A program made the translations under genes and the position numbers. Below are positions 17,498 to 26,515 of a stretch of DNA of 64,000 bases, in pieces (position 1 is the first letter of the stretch; every line of letters begins with the position of its first letter). This stretch comes from Flavobacteriaceae bacterium (GTDB lineage: Bacteria; Bacteroidota; Bacteroidia; Flavobacteriales; Flavobacteriaceae): NCBI GenBank assembly GCA_002707025.1, contig PALG01000020.1, positions 186,001-250,000 of the forward strand, written 5' to 3'. The notes below the pieces were generated by a model. That model worked only from the letters and a program-made list of their open reading frames with translations. It was not told the origin of the DNA and did not search any database.

Positions 17498-19531
17498 TTG
17501 TCTGCAGAAACCATTCTTTACATCGTTATTGCTGCTACTCTGGCTTTTGCCTTGGCAGTTTTTGCATATGGTTACAAGACAAAACTCTCTAAACCGTTGC
17601 GATGGGGCTTGGGTATTTTACGTTTTTTGACCCTTTTTATGGTGTTTCTGTTATTGATTAACCCAAAAATAAAAAACACTACCTACACGGTCGAAAAACC
17701 TAAGTTACCCGTATTGATTGATGCCTCAAGTTCTATGGAAGCCATGGAGGAAAATACATCTGTGGCCTCATTGCTTGCAACACTTCAGGAAGATGAAGAC
17801 TTGAATGCAAAATTTGAGGTTTCTTATTTTCGTTTCGGGGAGACTTTTCAAAAGTTGGATTCTTTATCCTTTACAGAAAAGCAAACCCAAATTGCCAGTG
17901 CCTTGGCTGCAACTGAAGAAATTTTCAAAAACAACGTAGCTCCCACTATTCTTATTACCGATGGAAATCAAACTTTTGGAAAGGATTATGAGTTTTCCAG
18001 TCGAAACTTCAGTAATGCAATTTACCCGGTTATGGTAGGGGATTCCACACAATACGTAGACCTTCGTATTGAACAACTAAATACCAATAAGTATTCTTTT
18101 CTTAAGAATGAATTTCCAGTGGAGGCCATCTTGGTCTATCAAGGGGAAGCTCCTGTAAATACCCGATTTGTGATTCGTCAAGGGGCAGCCGAAGTATATT
18201 CCCAACCTCTTACTTTTTCCAACAATCAAAACTCCCAAACCATATCCTTTACACTTCCTTCCCAATCGGTTGGATTGCAAAGGTATCAAGCGGTTTTAGA
18301 ACCACTTTCAGAAGAAAAAAACACCTCGAATAATGAAAAGGCATTTGCTGTTGAAGTGATCGACCAAGCGACCAAGGTTTTAATTGTAAGCGAATGGGTT
18401 CATCCTGATTTAGGGGCTTTAAAGAAAAGTATCGAATCTAATGAGCAACGCTCTGTAACCATCAAGAAGCCATTGGAGGCCGTTTCTTTGCTTAACGATT
18501 ATCAACTGGTGCTACTGTTTCAGCCTACCCGAAGTTTTTCTTCCGTCATTCAAGAAACTGAAAAATTAAAAAAGAACACAGTCTTTCTAACAGGCCTGCA
18601 AACCGATTGGAACTTTTTAAATAAAGCTCAAACTATTTTCAGTAAGGAATATTCCAATGCTTCTGAAGAAGTGAGCGGCAACCTGAACCTAAACTATGGC
18701 AGTTATGCTGTGGGCGATATTGATTTTTCTGAATATCCTCCATTGCAGACGTCTTTTGGAGAGGTTTCCATCAACACTCCGCATGAAGTGTTATTGCATC
18801 AAGAAATCAACGGTTTTGACACGGGAAGCCCTATGTTGGCTACGATCGAACTAAACGGCAAACGGGATGCTATATGGGATGGGGAAGGTATTTGGAAGTG
18901 GCGTGCCCAGAGTTACTTAACGAACGAAAGTTTTCAGGACTTTGATGATTTTGTTGGAAGGATTGTACAGTATATGGCTTCCAATAAAAGGCGAAGTCGT
19001 TTGGAGGTATCCAATGAAACGTTTTACTATAACCATAGGGCGGTCCTCATTTCGGCGCAGTACTTTGATAAGAACTTTGTTTTTGATAGCCGGGCTCAAC
19101 TTCAGATTACCGTGAAAAATCAAGAAACAGAGGCAATAACTACTTTCCCTATGTTGCTAAAGGATCATTTTTATCAAGTTGATGTGAGTAGTCTACCTGA
19201 AGGGGATTATGATTTTACCATTTCCGTAGTAGGGGAGTCGGTTGCCCGAAGTGGGAGTTTTACTATTTTGGACTATAACGTGGAGCAGCAATTCTTGAAC
19301 ACGAATGTAACAAAGCTTAAGCGTGTTGCGACAAATACCAATGGAAAAGCTTATTTCTTAGGCCAGACCGATGCGTTAATGAACCGTCTTCTTGAAGACG
19401 AATCTTATCGCGCGATACAAAAGAGCCAACAAAAAATTGTACCTTTAATCGATTGGAAATACCTATTGGCATTCATTGCTTTATGGCTTTCTGCCGAATG
19501 GTTTATTAGAAAATATAACGGACTAATCTAA
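17498..19531 (+). CDS. Large membrane protein with MIDAS-like (VWA-like) domain
   Basis: A 677-residue protein starting at TTG 17498, with two N-terminal transmembrane helices (about 5-24 and 37-56). A domain beginning VLIDASSSMEAM carries a DxSxS metal-ion-adhesion motif as in von Willebrand A domains. A long beta-rich extracytoplasmic part follows, and one C-terminal helix (about 651-667) precedes WFIRKYNGLI. The layout recalls the Bat-type aerotolerance membrane proteins, but it is not an obvious member. It lies between fabG and a prohibitin-like gene, so a membrane-quality role is possible (inference). The function is unknown. Confidence 0.75.
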   Translation: MSAETILYIVIAATLAFALAVFAYGYKTKLSKPLRWGLGILRFLTLFMVFLLLINPKIKNTTYTVEKPKLPVLIDASSSMEAMEENTSVASLLATLQEDEDLNAKFEVSYFRFGETFQKLDSLSFTEKQTQIASALAATEEIFKNNVAPTILITDGNQTFGKDYEFSSRNFSNAIYPVMVGDSTQYVDLRIEQLNTNKYSFLKNEFPVEAILVYQGEAPVNTRFVIRQGAAEVYSQPLTFSNNQNSQTISFTLPSQSVGLQRYQAVLEPLSEEKNTSNNEKAFAVEVIDQATKVLIVSEWVHPDLGALKKSIESNEQRSVTIKKPLEAVSLLNDYQLVLLFQPTRSFSSVIQETEKLKKNTVFLTGLQTDWNFLNKAQTIFSKEYSNASEEVSGNLNLNYGSYAVGDIDFSEYPPLQTSFGEVSINTPHEVLLHQEINGFDTGSPMLATIELNGKRDAIWDGEGIWKWRAQSYLTNESFQDFDDFVGRIVQYMASNKRRSRLEVSNETFYYNHRAVLISAQYFDKNFVFDSRAQLQITVKNQETEAITTFPMLLKDHFYQVDVSSLPEGDYDFTISVVGESVARSGSFTILDYNVEQQFLNTNVTKLKRVATNTNGKAYFLGQTDALMNRLLEDESYRAIQKSQQKIVPLIDWKYLLAFIALWLSAEWFIRKYNGLI

Positions 19532-19542
19532 AAATAGATATT

Positions 19543-20358
19543 ATGGACAAGTTTCCTAAAATAGGAGTTCCTATTATTGTACTCATTATTATTTTAATTA
19601 TTGTTTTGGCCAAATCGGCTGTCACCATTGGCTCTGGAGAAGGGGGTGTCTTATATCGAACCTTTGGTGGTGGGGTGGTAACCGATGAACCTCCTTTGGA
19701 GGAAGGATTTCATATCATCGCTCCTTGGAATAAGGTTTTTGTATACGAAGTACGCCAACAAGAAATTTTTGAAAACATGAAAGTGCTTTCCTCCAACGGA
19801 TTGGAAATTCAGATTGACGCCTCTGCTTGGTATCAGCCTATCTACGGGGATTTAGGTAAATTACACCAGCAAAAAGGAGAAGATTACTTACAAAGGGTAA
19901 TTCAGCCAGCCATTCGAAGTGCAGCTCGAAGTGTGGTAGGACGCTACACACCCGAACAATTGTATTCTTCCAAACGGGATGCCATTCAAGAAGAAATATT
20001 TGCGGAAACAAAAAAAATTCTAGACAACCAATACATCCAATTAAATGAAGTTTTGGTACGTGATGTTACCTTGCCTCCCACAATTAAAGATGCAATTGAG
20101 CGTAAATTACGTCAAGAACAAGAAGCTTTGGAATATGAGTTTAGAATTTCAAAAGCACAAAAAGAAGCCGAACGACAAATTATTGAAGCGCAAGGAAAGG
20201 CCGACGCCAATAAAATCCTTAGTGCTTCGCTAACCGATAAGATCCTTCAAGATAAAGGCATTGAGGCCACTTTGGAATTGTCAAAATCTGGAAACTCCAA
20301 AGTAGTGGTAATTGGTTCGGGCGATAGCGGGCTTCCTATAATATTAGGTAATAATTAA
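19543..20358 (+). CDS. Prohibitin-like SPFH/band 7 membrane protein
   Basis: A 271-residue protein with one N-terminal transmembrane helix (about 8-27), an SPFH domain (about 30-200; GEGGVLYRTFGGGV, VYEVRQQEIFENMKVLSSNG) and a coiled-coil C-terminus rich in Glu, Ala and Lys. It is closer to prohibitins than to HflK/HflC. Members assemble membrane rings that bind proteases such as FtsH. It starts 11 bp after the MIDAS protein gene, which suggests a shared operon and membrane site. Confidence 0.88.
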   Translation: MDKFPKIGVPIIVLIIILIIVLAKSAVTIGSGEGGVLYRTFGGGVVTDEPPLEEGFHIIAPWNKVFVYEVRQQEIFENMKVLSSNGLEIQIDASAWYQPIYGDLGKLHQQKGEDYLQRVIQPAIRSAARSVVGRYTPEQLYSSKRDAIQEEIFAETKKILDNQYIQLNEVLVRDVTLPPTIKDAIERKLRQEQEALEYEFRISKAQKEAERQIIEAQGKADANKILSASLTDKILQDKGIEATLELSKSGNSKVVVIGSGDSGLPIILGNN

Positions 20359-20370
20359 TTCAATTTAAAA

Positions 20371-20859
20371 ATGAAAAAAACACTTACACTCTTTTTATTT
20401 CTTTTGGCAGGATATGCCATCAATGCACAAGATTTTGGGATTGGTATTTCTGGGGGATACCTCACTGAACTTGAAGGGGGCGGGGGAAGTCTCGATTTAA
20501 TTTACGAATTTGATGATCATTGGGGGGGTTCTGCTACGACCACTTTTGCCATGGCTGAAGAGGCGCCAATACGAAATAAATGGTTTATGGTCGATTTAAA
20601 CGGAAGGTATAAAGTGATTGATGAATTATATCTTTTGGCAGGGGGAGAGTATATTTCCCTCACGGTTAAAAATACTGGCCTAGGTGGTGGCTCCATTCAA
20701 GGGGAGTCTGAAGTAACCGAAACCGATTTTGGAATCAATCTAGGTTCAGGCTATAAATACAACATTATGGATAATGTAAATGTCTTTGCAGAAGTAAAGT
20801 ACGTCATTATTGAACAAGGCTATCTTCATGCGCGCTTAGGAATTTTATTCGATTTATAA
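20371..20859 (+). CDS. Small outer-membrane beta-barrel protein
   Basis: A 162-residue protein with a cleavable signal peptide (TLFLFLLAGYAINAQ, cut after the Ala at 19). Eight or so amphipathic strands separated by Gly/Asp turns follow, ending in a C-terminal aromatic-hydrophobic strand (LHARLGILFDL), as expected for an eight-stranded barrel. No ligand or enzymatic motif is seen. It is cotranscribed with the prohibitin-like gene (12 bp gap) and aroQ (12 bp gap). Confidence 0.78.
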   Translation: MKKTLTLFLFLLAGYAINAQDFGIGISGGYLTELEGGGGSLDLIYEFDDHWGGSATTTFAMAEEAPIRNKWFMVDLNGRYKVIDELYLLAGGEYISLTVKNTGLGGGSIQGESEVTETDFGINLGSGYKYNIMDNVNVFAEVKYVIIEQGYLHARLGILFDL

Positions 20860-20871
20860 GACACCGATCTC

Positions 20872-21288
20872 ATGAAAATTATTATCATTAATGGCCCTAA
20901 CTTAAATCTTTTGGGGAAAAGGGAGACCCAAATTTATGGGGACCAGTCTTTTGAAGAATTTTTTCTTATGATAAAACAAAAGTTTCCACAGGTTACCTTA
21001 TCTGCTTTTCAATCCAATATCGAAGGGGAGTTAATTGACAAATTACAGGAAGTTGGATTTTCCTATGACGGAATTATTTTAAATGCTGCAGCTTATACCC
21101 ATACTTCCGTAGGAATTGGTGATGCGGTAAAAGCCATTGAAACACCCGTGGTTGAAGTACATATCTCCAATACTCTTTCTAGAGAGGAGTTTCGGCACCA
21201 ATCTTATATAGCTGCTCATGCCAAGGGTATTATTCAAGGCTTTGGTTTACAAAGTTATGAATTAGCGCTGCAAAGCTTCTTAGCATAA
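20872..21288 (+). CDS. aroQ: Type II 3-dehydroquinate dehydratase
   Basis: A 138-residue dodecameric-type enzyme converting 3-dehydroquinate to 3-dehydroshikimate. Diagnostic features are IINGPNLNLLGKRETQIYG at the N-terminus (catalytic Tyr and Arg), SNIEGELIDKLQE, LNAAAYTHTSVGI, and VEVHISNTLSREEFRHQSY with the active-site His. The length is normal. It is the last gene before a bidirectional terminator. Confidence 0.96.
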   Translation: MKIIIINGPNLNLLGKRETQIYGDQSFEEFFLMIKQKFPQVTLSAFQSNIEGELIDKLQEVGFSYDGIILNAAAYTHTSVGIGDAVKAIETPVVEVHISNTLSREEFRHQSYIAAHAKGIIQGFGLQSYELALQSFLA

Positions 21289-21292
21289 AAAA

Positions 21293-21318
21293 AGCCCCAG
21301 ATTCTGGGGCTTTTTTAA
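21293..21318. terminator. Bidirectional terminator between aroQ and lpd
   Basis: AGCCCCAG (21293-21300) / CTGGGGCT (21304-21311) form a perfect stem with A and T runs on either side. It can end both the rightward aroQ transcript and the leftward lpd transcript. Confidence 0.85.
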
Positions 21319-21335
21319 TTTTTAAAGTATGATGA

Positions 21336-22712
21336 TTATAAATGAATCACTTCATCGTAGGCTGCGGCTACAGCTTCCATTACGGCCTCACTCATAGTTG
21401 GGTGAGGGTGTATGGCTTTAAGCACTTCGTGCCCTGTAGTTTCGAGTTTTCGAGCCACAACCGCTTCAGCAATCATATCGGTTACTCCAGCGCCAATCAT
21501 ATGGCAGCCTAACCATTCTCCGTATTTTGCATCAAATATTACTTTCACAAAACCATCCTTGGTTCCGGCGGCACTGGCTTTACCGCTAGCTGAAAAAGGA
21601 AATTTTCCCACTTTAATATCGTAGCCTTTGTCTTTAGCCTGTTGTTCGGTAAGTCCTACGCTAGCTATTTCTGGAGAAGTGTATGTACATCCAGGAATGT
21701 TTCCGTAGTCAATAGCTTCAACGTGCATTCCCGCAATTTTCTCCACACAAGTAATGCCTTCAGCTGAAGCAACGTGGGCTAGGGCAGGGCCTGGTACTAC
21801 ATCACCAATGGCATAATAGCCAGGCATGTTGGTTTGGTACCAGTCGTTTACCATAATTTTACCTTTGTCTGTCACAATTCCTACATCTTCCAATCCAATA
21901 TTTTCAAGGTTTGCGGCTATACCCACTGCGGAAAGGACCACGTCTGCCTCTAAAATTTCTTCTCCCTTTTTGGTCTTTACGGTAGCTTTCACCCCTTTTC
22001 CGGAAGTATCCACGCTTTCCACGGAAGCGTTGGTCATAACGTTAATACCATTCTTTTTAAAGATTTTTTCAAATTGCTTTGAAACTTCTTCGTCTTCCAA
22101 AGGAACCAAATTCGGTAAATATTCCACGATGGTTACCTCGGTTCCCATGCTGTTATAGAAATTGGAGAATTCCACTCCAATGGCCCCACTTCCTACAACA
22201 ATCATCTTCTTAGGCTGTTTTTCCAAGGTCATTGCTTCACGATAGCCTATCACCTTTTTACCATCCTGTTTCAGGTTGGGTAATTCCCTAGATCGCGCTC
22301 CAGTAGCAATGATGATATGATCGGCAGCGTATTCCGTTCCATCAACGGCTACTTTTTTCCCAGGTTTTATTTTTCCGAAGCCTTCAATTACATCAATCTT
22401 ATTTTTTTTCATAAGGAATTGCACTCCTTTGCTCATTCCTTCGGCTACCCCACGACTTCTCTGGACTACCTTCGAAAAGTCCTTATCGAACTCTTTCACC
22501 GATAGGCCATAGTCTTCAGCATGCTTCAAGTAATCAAATACCTGCGCACTTTTCAGTAAAGCTTTGGTGGGGATACATCCCCAATTAAGGCAAACGCCCC
22601 CCAAACTTTCTTTTTCTACAATAGCGGTTTTAAAACCTAGTTGTGAAGCCCTAATAGCGGTAACATAACCACCGGGACCACTTCCTAAGACAATAATATC
22701 ATATTTGCTCAT
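21336..22712 (-). CDS. lpdA: Dihydrolipoyl dehydrogenase
   Basis: A 458-residue FAD disulfide oxidoreductase, the E3 component of 2-oxoacid dehydrogenase complexes. The FAD-binding GSGPGGYVTAIRA, redox-active disulfide GGVCLNWGCIPTKAL, NAD-binding VVGSGAIGVEFSNFY, second FAD motif YAIGDVV, and the catalytic His-Glu in HPHPTMSEAVMEA are all present. It is not adjacent to E1/E2 genes, so it may serve several complexes. It faces aroQ across a bidirectional terminator. Confidence 0.95.
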   Translation of the reverse strand: MSKYDIIVLGSGPGGYVTAIRASQLGFKTAIVEKESLGGVCLNWGCIPTKALLKSAQVFDYLKHAEDYGLSVKEFDKDFSKVVQRSRGVAEGMSKGVQFLMKKNKIDVIEGFGKIKPGKKVAVDGTEYAADHIIIATGARSRELPNLKQDGKKVIGYREAMTLEKQPKKMIVVGSGAIGVEFSNFYNSMGTEVTIVEYLPNLVPLEDEEVSKQFEKIFKKNGINVMTNASVESVDTSGKGVKATVKTKKGEEILEADVVLSAVGIAANLENIGLEDVGIVTDKGKIMVNDWYQTNMPGYYAIGDVVPGPALAHVASAEGITCVEKIAGMHVEAIDYGNIPGCTYTSPEIASVGLTEQQAKDKGYDIKVGKFPFSASGKASAAGTKDGFVKVIFDAKYGEWLGCHMIGAGVTDMIAEAVVARKLETTGHEVLKAIHPHPTMSEAVMEAVAAAYDEVIHL

Positions 22713-22757
22713 GCGATCGATTTAAAATGTAGTCATTGAAGCAGCGAATTTACGAAA

Positions 22758-22804
22758 TAAAAAACCACCAAAAAAGCAAGTTTTATAAAACCCTTCTTGG
22801 TGGT
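22758..22804 (-). terminator. Terminator of the msrB operon
   Basis: A perfect 8-bp stem, ACCACCAA (22764-22771) / TTGGTGGT (22797-22804), has a 25-nt loop. On the minus strand it is followed by a T-rich run. It lies 20 bp after the end of the downstream msrB. Confidence 0.6.
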
Positions 22805-22823
22805 ACTTATTTTATTGAAAAAA

Positions 22824-23216
22824 TTATTTAATAAAATCTACCGATAAGGAATTCACGCAATACCGCTGACCCGTTTCGGTGGGTCCATCATTAAATACAT
22901 GCCCTAGATGACTCCCGCAATTGGCGCAGCGTATTTCGGTACGAATCATTCCGAAGCTTGTATCTTTCACATATTCAATGCGTCCTTCGATGGCATCATC
23001 GAAAGAAGGCCATCCACAGCTACTTTCAAACTTCTGGCCGCTTTCAAACAAAGGGTTTTTACAAGCTCCACACACATAGGTCCCTTCCTCAAAATGGACA
23101 TTGTACTTTCCGGAAAAAGGCTTTTCGGTTCCTTGGGCCCGCAAAATACGATAGCGTTCTTCGCCCAATTCTTCTTTCCATTGGGCTTCTGATTTTTCGA
23201 TGGGATACTTACTCAT
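22824..23216 (-). CDS. msrB: Peptide-methionine (R)-S-oxide reductase, cytosolic form
   Basis: A 130-residue MsrB that reduces methionine-R-sulfoxide in proteins. Two zinc CxxC pairs are seen (VCGACKN and IRCANCGSHLGH), with HVFNDGPTETGQRYCVNSLS carrying the catalytic Cys. I chose the ATG at 23216, which opens MSKYPIEKSEAQW. The frame is open further upstream, but that region codes for the other MsrB. The start overlaps the stop of the upstream msrB by 8 bp. There is no signal peptide, so this copy is cytoplasmic. Confidence 0.93.
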   Translation of the reverse strand: MSKYPIEKSEAQWKEELGEERYRILRAQGTEKPFSGKYNVHFEEGTYVCGACKNPLFESGQKFESSCGWPSFDDAIEGRIEYVKDTSFGMIRTEIRCANCGSHLGHVFNDGPTETGQRYCVNSLSVDFIK

Positions 23217-23691
23217 TTTCGGGGATAAATTTAAGGGCAGCTCCGTTAATACAGTGTCTTTTACCGGTAGTTTTGCGAGGTCCGTCATTAAATACATGAC
23301 CTAAATGGCCGCCACAAACGGCACAATGTTCTTCGGTACGGGTATATCCCAATTTATTATCTGAAGAAAAAGCTACATTCCCTTCAATTTCACGATCAAA
23401 GCTAGGCCAGCCCGTACCACTGTCAAATTTGTGTTCACTTTCAAATAGAGGGGTGCCACAACCTGCACAAACGTAGGTTCCTTCTTTGTAATTTTTATTT
23501 AGTTCGCTACTGAAAGGAGGTTCGGTTGCTTCCTTCCGCAAAACTTGAAACTGAAGCTCGGTAAGTTCTGCTTTCCATTGGGCCTCGGTCTTGGTAACTT
23601 CAAAGTTTTCTTTTTTTTCTTTTTGGTCCTGTGCTTTCGAGTTACAGCTTAATAAGGTAACCCCTAAGAGGACTAAAACAATTTTCTTCAT
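23209..23691 (-). CDS. msrB: Peptide-methionine (R)-S-oxide reductase, lipoprotein form
   Basis: A 160-residue MsrB with a lipoprotein signal (IVLVLLGVTLLSCNSKAQ, lipobox Cys 16) and a charged linker ahead of the catalytic domain. Both zinc pairs (VCAGCGTPL, HCAVCGGHLGH) and the catalytic Cys (GKRHCINGAALKF) are intact. It should repair oxidised methionine in envelope proteins, complementing the cytosolic copy translated from the overlapping downstream gene. The electron donor is not encoded nearby. It lies 4 bp after an upstream lipoprotein gene. Confidence 0.92.
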   Translation of the reverse strand: MKKIVLVLLGVTLLSCNSKAQDQKEKKENFEVTKTEAQWKAELTELQFQVLRKEATEPPFSSELNKNYKEGTYVCAGCGTPLFESEHKFDSGTGWPSFDREIEGNVAFSSDNKLGYTRTEEHCAVCGGHLGHVFNDGPRKTTGKRHCINGAALKFIPENE

Positions 23692-23695
23692 GGTT

Positions 23696-24181
23696 TTAAT
23701 TTCCTAAAAATTCAACTTGAGTGGCATTTTCCAATTGTTCCATGGTGAGATTTGCATCGGCAAATTCAGCGGGCACCACGGCAATACGGAAAGATTGGTC
23801 GTTTTTCCATTCCGAACCTAACGTAGTAAGGTCGAAATTTCCATCCAAGAAGAATTGGACATCAAAAAAGGTATGGTTGAAAGTGTAAAGAAAAGTCCCT
23901 CCATTATCAAAATAAGTAGCCGGTAGGGGAGTCCAGATGTCGGCGCCGTCGAAAGTCCCTTCCCAACGGTACACCAAAATAGCATCACTTTCAAATACTT
24001 CAATATTGGTTGGGATGTTTACTACTTGCTGAAAGCCGTTCGCTCCATTTAAGTTGATTGTCACTTCAAAAACCTGCCCTAAAATATTAATACCAGGTTC
24101 CCCGGGAGGGCCTTCAGGTCCTTCACAAGAGCTAAACATAAGGGATAAGACTAAAACTGGGAGTACAAATAATTTTTTCAT
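23696..24181 (-). CDS. Lipoprotein with short collagen-like Gly-Pro motif
   Basis: A 161-residue lipoprotein (lipobox SSC, Cys 19) with a brief collagen-like stretch, EGPEGPPGEPG (about 20-30), directly after the lipidated Cys, then an all-beta-looking domain rich in aromatic residues. I do not recognise the globular part. Similar GPxG-headed lipoproteins occur widely in Bacteroidota. It is first in an operon with the two msrB genes, which may hint at a role under oxidative stress (inference). Confidence 0.7.
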   Translation of the reverse strand: MKKLFVLPVLVLSLMFSSCEGPEGPPGEPGINILGQVFEVTINLNGANGFQQVVNIPTNIEVFESDAILVYRWEGTFDGADIWTPLPATYFDNGGTFLYTFNHTFFDVQFFLDGNFDLTTLGSEWKNDQSFRIAVVPAEFADANLTMEQLENATQVEFLGN

Positions 24182-24310
24182 AATTCTGTGTTTTAAAAGA
24201 GTAAATCAAAATCCATTCCATAAATTATTAAAAAGAACTATTTACAAAGATGGCATCATATATGTAAATATCTTTATATTTAACATTCAAAAACCATCAA
24301 ATAATTCTCG

Positions 24311-25126
24311 ATGATGAAAAAAATTACCTTCCTATTTGCAACCGTATTGTTTTTGTCTTGTAGTACCAACCCATTTACAGGAAAGAAAACCTTGGCCTTA
24401 GTGCCCAACTCACAATTATTTCCTATGGCTTTTCAGCAGTATAATCAATTTCTGTCGGAAAATAATGTGGTTACAGGTACCCCTGAAGCACAAATGGTGA
24501 CGCGGGTAGGGCAAAAAATTGCAGTAGCGGCAGAGCGTTATTTGAATGCGAACGGATATGCAGGATATTTGAAGAATTATGAATGGGAGTACAATCTTGT
24601 AAATGATCCTACCGTAAATGCTTGGTGCATGCCTGGGGGAAAAATTGTTTTTTACACTGGAATCTTGCCAATAGCCGATGGAGAAGCTGGGATTGCTGCC
24701 ATTATGGGGCATGAGGTTGCACATGCACTGGCCAATCATGGGCAACAGCGTATGAGTGCAGGACAACTTCAGGCTTTAGGGGCCGTGGCAGGGAACCTCG
24801 CCTTAAGTAAGGACCCAAAAAACCAACAGATTTTTAATCAGGCGTATGGCATAGGAAGTACTGTTGGAGTCATGCTACCCTTCAGTAGAAGTCATGAAAG
24901 CGAAGCCGACCAAATAGGTTTGTACCTTATGGCCATTGCAGGGTACGACCCTATTGAAGCAGCCGATTTATGGAGAAGAATGAAAGCTAACTCGGGCGGA
25001 CAGGCTCCTCCAGAGTTTTTGAGTACACACCCTTCCAGCGATACCCGTATCAATAACATTACCAATTGGGCCCCTCAAGCCAAGGCCGAGGCACGAAAAT
25101 TTGGGGTAACGACCTTTAAAAAATAA
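24311..25126 (+). CDS. M48-family metallopeptidase lipoprotein
   Basis: A 271-residue zinc protease with a lipoprotein signal (LFATVLFLSCSTNPFTGKK). The catalytic HEVAH motif sits in IMGHEVAHALANHG (about 136), with the third zinc ligand Glu in SRSHESEADQIGLYLM (about 197). This is the Oma1/BepA-LoiP-like single-domain type of periplasmic quality-control proteases. An adjacent ATG at 24314 could also serve as start. A terminator follows directly. Confidence 0.9.
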   Translation: MMKKITFLFATVLFLSCSTNPFTGKKTLALVPNSQLFPMAFQQYNQFLSENNVVTGTPEAQMVTRVGQKIAVAAERYLNANGYAGYLKNYEWEYNLVNDPTVNAWCMPGGKIVFYTGILPIADGEAGIAAIMGHEVAHALANHGQQRMSAGQLQALGAVAGNLALSKDPKNQQIFNQAYGIGSTVGVMLPFSRSHESEADQIGLYLMAIAGYDPIEAADLWRRMKANSGGQAPPEFLSTHPSSDTRINNITNWAPQAKAEARKFGVTTFKK

Positions 25127-25144
25127 CTAACAAACCAAAAACCA

Positions 25145-25172
25145 AAAGCTGCTTTGAAGGGCAGCTTTTTTT
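25145..25172 (+). terminator. Terminator after the M48 protease gene
   Basis: AAGCTGC (25146-25152) / GCAGCTT (25161-25167) with a T run. It ends only 4 bp before the next ATG, leaving no room for a separate promoter downstream of it. Confidence 0.7.
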
Positions 25173-25176
25173 AAGG

Positions 25177-26487
25177 ATGGCACACTTACCAAAAGGAAGT
25201 AAGAAATTGCTCAATGCTTGGGCTTTTTACGATTGGGCAAACTCTGTGTATAGCCTGGTCATCGCTTCGGCAGTATTTCCCATATTTTATGCGGCATTAT
25301 TCAACAGTGCTGGTATAGAAAGCGTCACCATACTAGGAGGACAGATACGTAGCACCCCTTTAATAAGTTATACAACAGCAGCAGCTTTTTTAGTTGTTTC
25401 GTTTATCGCCCCTTTTCTTTCAGGGATTGCAGATTATATAGGGAATAAAAAGAATTTTATGAAGTTCTTCTGTTACCTAGGGGCGCTCTCTTGTATAGGA
25501 CTGTATTTTTTTAGTTTGGAGCGAATATACCTTAGCTTATTATTTTATTTCTTCGGATTGGTAGGATTTTGGGGAAGTGTGGTTTTCTACAATTCTTACC
25601 TGCCAGATATTGCATTTCCAGAGCAACAAGATCGAATTAGTGCTAAAGGGTATTCCTTAGGGTACATAGGAAGCGTATTACTGCTTGTATTTAATTTGGC
25701 AATGGTGATGTTTCCAGAAACCTTTGGTTTGGCAGAAGGAGGTGCTGGGAGCATGCAAGCCATGCGTATCTCATTTATTACCGTAGGCGTTTGGTGGATT
25801 GCTTTTAGTCAGTATTCCTTTTATCACTTGCCTAAAGGGACTGGCAACAACGCAAAAATACATCGACATGTTTTGTTCAATGGTTTTAAGGAACTTCGCA
25901 CGGTTTATCGATCGCTTTCAGAAAATCAAAAATTAAAACGTTATTTAACAGCGTTCTTCATTTATAGCATGGCGGTACAGACAATCATGCTAGTCGCTAC
26001 TTATTTTGGGGAGAAGGAAATAAATTGGGGAGGTGATGATGAAAAGACCACAGGATTAATCCTCAGTATTTTAATTATTCAATTATTGGCGGTTTTGGGA
26101 GCCTTTTTAACTTCAAGGGCTTCTGCCAAATTTGGAAATATTTATACTTTAATAATCATCAATTTTATCTGGATTGCCATTTGTATATACGCCTATTTTA
26201 TGGAAACTTCTATCCAGTTTTATGCCGCTGCCGGAGTCGTGGGGTTAGTGATGGGAGGAATTCAGGCGCTATCCCGATCTACCTACTCAAAATTTCTGCC
26301 CGAAACACGGGACACCACTTCTTACTTCAGTTTTTATGACGTTTCAGAAAAGATAGGTATTGTGATTGGAATGCTTATTTATGGGTTTATCGATCAAATT
26401 ACAGGGAGTATGCGTAATTCGGTATTATTCCTAATCGTTTTCTTTGGTGTGGGCGTTATTTTGCTGTTTCGAGTCCCAAAGAAATAA
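25177..26487 (+). CDS. MFS transporter, UMF1/Atg22-like
   Basis: A 436-residue integral membrane protein with about 12 transmembrane helices. The opening LLNAWAFYDWANSVYSLVIA and the later GGIQALSRSTYSKFLPE match the UMF1 (Atg22-like) branch of the major facilitator superfamily, in which yeast Atg22 exports amino acids from the vacuole. The bacterial substrate is unknown. The start follows a terminator by 4 bp, so expression probably relies on read-through or on a promoter inside the protease gene. Confidence 0.88.
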   Translation: MAHLPKGSKKLLNAWAFYDWANSVYSLVIASAVFPIFYAALFNSAGIESVTILGGQIRSTPLISYTTAAAFLVVSFIAPFLSGIADYIGNKKNFMKFFCYLGALSCIGLYFFSLERIYLSLLFYFFGLVGFWGSVVFYNSYLPDIAFPEQQDRISAKGYSLGYIGSVLLLVFNLAMVMFPETFGLAEGGAGSMQAMRISFITVGVWWIAFSQYSFYHLPKGTGNNAKIHRHVLFNGFKELRTVYRSLSENQKLKRYLTAFFIYSMAVQTIMLVATYFGEKEINWGGDDEKTTGLILSILIIQLLAVLGAFLTSRASAKFGNIYTLIIINFIWIAICIYAYFMETSIQFYAAAGVVGLVMGGIQALSRSTYSKFLPETRDTTSYFSFYDVSEKIGIVIGMLIYGFIDQITGSMRNSVLFLIVFFGVGVILLFRVPKK

Positions 26488-26507
26488 ACTTTTACACTTT
26501 TTTTACT

Positions 26508-26515
26508 TATGTTTG
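26508..26515 (+). promoter_or_regulatory. -7 box upstream of the three-repeat lipoprotein
   Basis: TATGTTTG matches TANNTTTG. It lies about 120 bp before the chosen ATG and is overlapped by an imperfect palindrome (26511-26538). Confidence 0.45.
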
